From the NCBI RefSeq assembly GCF_037442045.1, contig NZ_JBBIRC010000010.1:1-35219 (forward strand): 35,219 bases of DNA, read 5' to 3'. This stretch comes from Ferroplasma sp037442045. GTDB taxonomy: Archaea > Thermoplasmatota > Thermoplasmata > Thermoplasmatales > Thermoplasmataceae. Made by a program: the position numbers and the translations under genes. Positions within the stretch are counted from its first letter, which is position 1. Every line of letters starts with the position of its first letter. Below are positions 32,615 to 35,219 of the stretch, one piece after another. A model generated the notes under the pieces. That model was not told where the DNA came from. It searched no databases and worked only from the letters and a program-made list of their open reading frames with translations.

Positions 32615-33607
32615 TTAATCACCCTGCTTGGATTCTCTTGATATATATGTAATTTCAACTTTTTCTGCATTTGCTACAGACTGCCTTGCAGGATCTCTCA
32701 TTTTTATTAATCTCTTGGATGGACCGGATATTGATCCATACAGAAGAACATAATCATTTCTGACAAGTCCATATTTAAGGAATCCGCCTTTTACATTTAT
32801 CTCGTTAACCTGTTCTTTTGTTCCAAATTTCATTATACGAATATTATGTATTGTTCTCTGGTGCAGTCCGATCTGACCGGCCTGAGGAACAGTATTTCTT
32901 ACCCAGTCTGGATGCCATGGCCCAAGTGTGCCAATCATTCTTCTGTGTTTTCTGTTGCTTCTGGGCAATAGTTTGACCCCGAATCTTTTAACTACACCCT
33001 GAAAACCTTTTCCTTTAGTTACAGAAATAACATCAACAAATGAACCTTCTAATGTAAAATCATTAAAGTGAAGTTCCTTTCCCAATTTTTCTTCTGCAAG
33101 CTTTATTCTATCTGCAATTGTGGAACCTGATATTCTAACCTCAAATATTTCAGGTGTTTTATTTGGGATTCCAGTAACTAGCTGAGGATTGGTATTGACA
33201 AGCAATCGTACATCAGCCACATCTTTGATTTCAATATTTTTTGGCTCCTTATTTTTTATTGCTGGTATTCTCTTGAATACTTCTTTGTTTATATTATCAG
33301 ATCTTTTTTCTGCAAATACACGGAGTCCATTGTCTCCTTCTTCATAATAGTGTATTGCTATTACGTTTATAGGTGGAATTTCTACTACAGTAACAGGTAT
33401 CATGACTGTTTTACCGGCAGTTACACTAGTTTTTCTATAGTCTGTTGCCTGTACATGTGTCATTCCTACTTTATATCCAGCGAATGCCTGAATCTTCGAT
33501 TTGCCCTCAATTTCCGGCCATGATCGAATATCAGCCCCAATTTTTTTAGCGCGTATTCTGGGATAGTACGCCATTGATCCCCTTCGGGAATGATGCGGTG
33601 TTGCCAT
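32615..33607 (-). CDS. rpl3: Ribosomal protein uL3
   Basis: A 330-residue protein and first gene of the superoperon. Signature segments are ATPHHSRRGSMAYYPRIRAK, IQAFAGYKVGMTHVQATDYR, TKGKGFQGVVKRFGVKLLPR and IGTLGPWHPDWVRNTVPQAG. A GGTTGGTGAT ribosome-binding site (33613-33622) lies just before ATG 33607, unlike many leaderless genes in this window, which suits a long, highly expressed operon. Confidence 0.96.
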   Translation of the reverse strand: MATPHHSRRGSMAYYPRIRAKKIGADIRSWPEIEGKSKIQAFAGYKVGMTHVQATDYRKTSVTAGKTVMIPVTVVEIPPINVIAIHYYEEGDNGLRVFAEKRSDNINKEVFKRIPAIKNKEPKNIEIKDVADVRLLVNTNPQLVTGIPNKTPEIFEVRISGSTIADRIKLAEEKLGKELHFNDFTLEGSFVDVISVTKGKGFQGVVKRFGVKLLPRSNRKHRRMIGTLGPWHPDWVRNTVPQAGQIGLHQRTIHNIRIMKFGTKEQVNEINVKGGFLKYGLVRNDYVLLYGSISGPSKRLIKMRDPARQSVANAEKVEITYISRESKQGD

Positions 33608-33640
33608 TTTATATCACCAACCGTTACACTTGCTATATTG

Positions 33641-33650
33641 CCAATAAATT
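33641..33650 (-). promoter_or_regulatory. TATA-like box of the ribosomal protein superoperon
   Basis: Minus-strand AATTTATTGG about 40 bases before the L3 start. Transcription would begin near 33620, giving a very short leader that includes the ribosome-binding site. It is the only plausible promoter found before L3. Confidence 0.38.
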
Positions 33651-33669
33651 GCAATATTACGGGTTGCAT

Positions 33670-33813
33670 TTAGCATTGCCCAATGTGTATGGTTAAATTC
33701 CAAAGGTTATTGGATTAATATTTATTAAGTTTGTTATTTTATTTATGTAGAAAAGTATAATTTTATGGTATATCCAAAAGAGGGACGAAAATAATAAAGT
33801 ATCTGATATTAAT
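33670..33813. other. Intergenic region between L3 and the MBL-fold gene
   Basis: AT-rich, about 140 bases, with no gene seen. It lies upstream of the superoperon promoter and downstream of the MBL-fold gene, so it may hold the terminator of the latter. A TTTTATTTATG-type AT run is present but not assigned. Confidence 0.3.
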
Positions 33814-34434
33814 TTATTCACATTTGTATGGAACACCGTGAGATGGAAAAATTAATACAGGGCAAAACCCCTTAATTTTATTTATAGAAGCTCTTGCCAT
33901 TTCCATATTCTGGGTAAACATGCTATCGAGCTTCATTTTATTATGTTTCATGATTAATGAGTCCCCAACAAAAATTGAATTCCTGTCCTTGAAATATATA
34001 GATATATTATTCATAGTATATCCTGGTGTATCCATAACTTCCAGGAAGTTGATTTCCATTTTATTATATGAATTTACATGCTGTATGCCCTCAAATCTTA
34101 GTCCCTTGCCTTCTACCTCCAGGATTCCTTTAAGTGCCGGGCCATTCTTCATGCTACCTACTTCTCTCTTTGGTACATAGATTTTCGGATTATAAGCATC
34201 ATATATGTCACGCAGAGCCCCAACATGCAGATAATCTACAGCAGTAATAAGTACATAATCCGGTGAGATTCCAGAATTCTTATAGAAATCAAGAATTTTA
34301 TTAGCGTCAGATTTTATCCCCCCATCGATCTGTATAACAGAATTCTGATATCTTATTACGTAAACATGAACAATAGTGTTAGGAATGATTTCAATCCCTT
34401 CAGGAAAATCAAAATTAATTTTAGACAACATCAT
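33814..34434 (-). CDS. Metallo-beta-lactamase-fold protein with degenerate metal site
   Basis: A 206-residue protein with the MBL fold: IQIDGGIKSDANKILDFYKN, a core strand-helix pair, DTPGYTMNNISIYF, SIFVGDSLIM and PSHGVPY. In active family members the first motif is T-H-x-H-x-D-H-x-G. Here residues 64-72 read TAVDYLHVG, so both early His and the Asp are lost and only H70 remains. The TPGH His is Tyr (TPGYT). The GDS Asp and the final His (SHG) remain. A two-metal hydrolase is unlikely; it may bind one metal or act as a sensor or binding protein. It starts 28 bases after the heme O synthase gene and is probably co-transcribed. ATG 34434 is followed by a second ATG. Confidence 0.7.
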   Translation of the reverse strand: MMLSKINFDFPEGIEIIPNTIVHVYVIRYQNSVIQIDGGIKSDANKILDFYKNSGISPDYVLITAVDYLHVGALRDIYDAYNPKIYVPKREVGSMKNGPALKGILEVEGKGLRFEGIQHVNSYNKMEINFLEVMDTPGYTMNNISIYFKDRNSIFVGDSLIMKHNKMKLDSMFTQNMEMARASINKIKGFCPVLIFPSHGVPYKCE

Positions 34435-34461
34435 TACCTCACAACATATAATGACACTGGG

Positions 34462-35219
34462 TTATATAAATGGATATATTATTATAACGAGCAAGAGCAA
34501 CAAAAGATACATATTTGAAAAACCAAATGCACTCCTGAAATATTTCTTTTTATAAGATTTAAGAGCTGGTTGCAGTACATAGTAAAGTAGGATAGCATCC
34601 AGTATGATAGCGACAGGTATGTATGGAAGTCCAAGTTTTATTGAAGGGACCAGAAGGGGAATAAGCGAGTAAAATACAAGAAGTACTGTATTTACTATAA
34701 TCCAGAATTCTGTTTTCTTAATTCCAACAATTGCGGGCAACATAGGAACTTTGGTTGCTTTATAATCATCAACATTGTTAATGGATAGATTCCAGAAATG
34801 CGTTGGTGTCCACATAAATACAAGGAAAGCCAAAAATAGGGATGTTAAAGAGATGGAATTTGTCAATGCGGCCCAACCAGCTAAAGCTGGAAATCCTCCC
34901 GCAATACCGCCTATTACTATATTCCAGGTAGTTCTCCTTTTCAAAAATATTGTGTAGAGAAACACATAGCTGAGAAAGCCACTAAATATAAATAAAGCAG
35001 TGAGAAGGTTAATTAGAATAGAGCTCAACGCAAAGGAAACAATTATCATAATTAAGGCTATGCCGAATATAAAATTTCTGGTTCCAGGGTTAAGTGTCCC
35101 AGACCTTGATCTGGTTCTTTTCATTTTAACGTCTATATCCATATCGTATATATTATTAAACATACTGGCTGACATAGATGCCAGAGTTCCAGCTATAATC
35201 AAAAATAACAGAAGTGCCG
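34462..35219 (-). CDS. ctaB: Protoheme IX farnesyltransferase (heme O synthase), partial
   Basis: A UbiA-superfamily membrane enzyme that farnesylates heme B to heme O. The Asp-rich motif N-x2-D-x-D-x-D is in MFNNIYDMDIDVKMKRTRSR, followed by GGIAGGFPALAGWAAL, MWTPTHFWNLSINNVDDYKA, TKVPMLPAIVG and C-terminal membrane segments. The open frame reaches the right edge. A TTG near 35202 is only an internal Leu codon (preceded in frame by ALLLF), so about 30-50 N-terminal residues lie outside. It is closer to the classical heme O synthase pattern (WTPTHFW) than the copy at 6459 (WIPVHVW). Confidence 0.9.
   Translation of the reverse strand, partial: ALLLFLIIAGTLASMSASMFNNIYDMDIDVKMKRTRSRSGTLNPGTRNFIFGIALIMIIVSFALSSILINLLTALFIFSGFLSYVFLYTIFLKRRTTWNIVIGGIAGGFPALAGWAALTNSISLTSLFLAFLVFMWTPTHFWNLSINNVDDYKATKVPMLPAIVGIKKTEFWIIVNTVLLVFYSLIPLLVPSIKLGLPYIPVAIILDAILLYYVLQPALKSYKKKYFRSAFGFSNMYLLLLLLVIIIYPFI

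Noticed and set aside
1..35219. CRISPR array or rRNA gene
   Set aside because: No regularly spaced repeat set and no rRNA-like stretch was seen on either strand by eye.

Overview
The window is archaeal and most likely from the order Thermoplasmatales (Ferroplasma, Acidiplasma or a relative). It is AT-rich and carries archaeal-only genes: deoxyhypusine synthase, aIF5A, archaeosine synthase, Csl4, two Sm-like proteins, eL19, eL32, eS4, Rpp29, Nop5, Cbf5 and archaeal SecY. Many genes have a TATA-like box about 25 bases before the start codon and no ribosome-binding site, as expected for leaderless transcripts. Genus is inferred, not proven.

Left accessory island (1-4275). A decayed IS3-family transposase is followed by a compact minus-strand operon. 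Its first gene, 3403-3516, encodes a 37-residue peptide with an acidic front and a short hydrophobic, basic, Cys-containing tail. Next come a radical SAM enzyme with a GGEP motif and a three-cysteine, twitch-like C-terminal region, and an MFS exporter. A fragment of a second transposase (IS4-like) lies upstream. I read this as a putative ribosomally made, radical-SAM-modified peptide (RiPP) with its own exporter. It is the best candidate in the window for an undescribed system.

Middle block (4276-16909). This is mainly housekeeping: deoxyhypusine synthase, tRNA-His, a METTL5-like methyltransferase, a heme O synthase-like UbiA protein, a Csl4 / small coiled-coil / Sm-like cluster, archaeosine synthase, an SAH/MTA deaminase-type amidohydrolase, a DUF6159-like membrane protein, aIF5A with agmatinase, uL16/L10e, a second Sm-like protein with eL37, and PurF. 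The hypusine enzyme, its substrate aIF5A and a polyamine-forming ureohydrolase all lie within about 9 kb. A dead vapBC-like toxin-antitoxin pair and a possible IS200/IS605 end occupy the non-coding gap at 14.1-15.1 kb.

Right block (16906-33607, minus strand). This is the long ribosomal-protein superoperon, read from L3: L3, L4, L23, L2, S19, L22, S3, L29, aIF1/SUI1, Rpp29, S17, L14, L24, S4e, L5, S14, S8, L6, L32e, L19e, L18, S5, L30, L15, SecY, adenylate kinase, a DUF106 insertase and CMP kinase. Cbf5/TruB and Nop5 follow. Genes overlap or are separated by a few bases. Oddities are an acidic tail on L24, two extra N-terminal membrane segments on SecY and a 206-base Cbf5/Nop5 overlap.

Right edge (33814-35219). 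A metallo-beta-lactamase-fold protein that has lost most metal ligands sits downstream of a second heme O synthase gene, which runs off the window.
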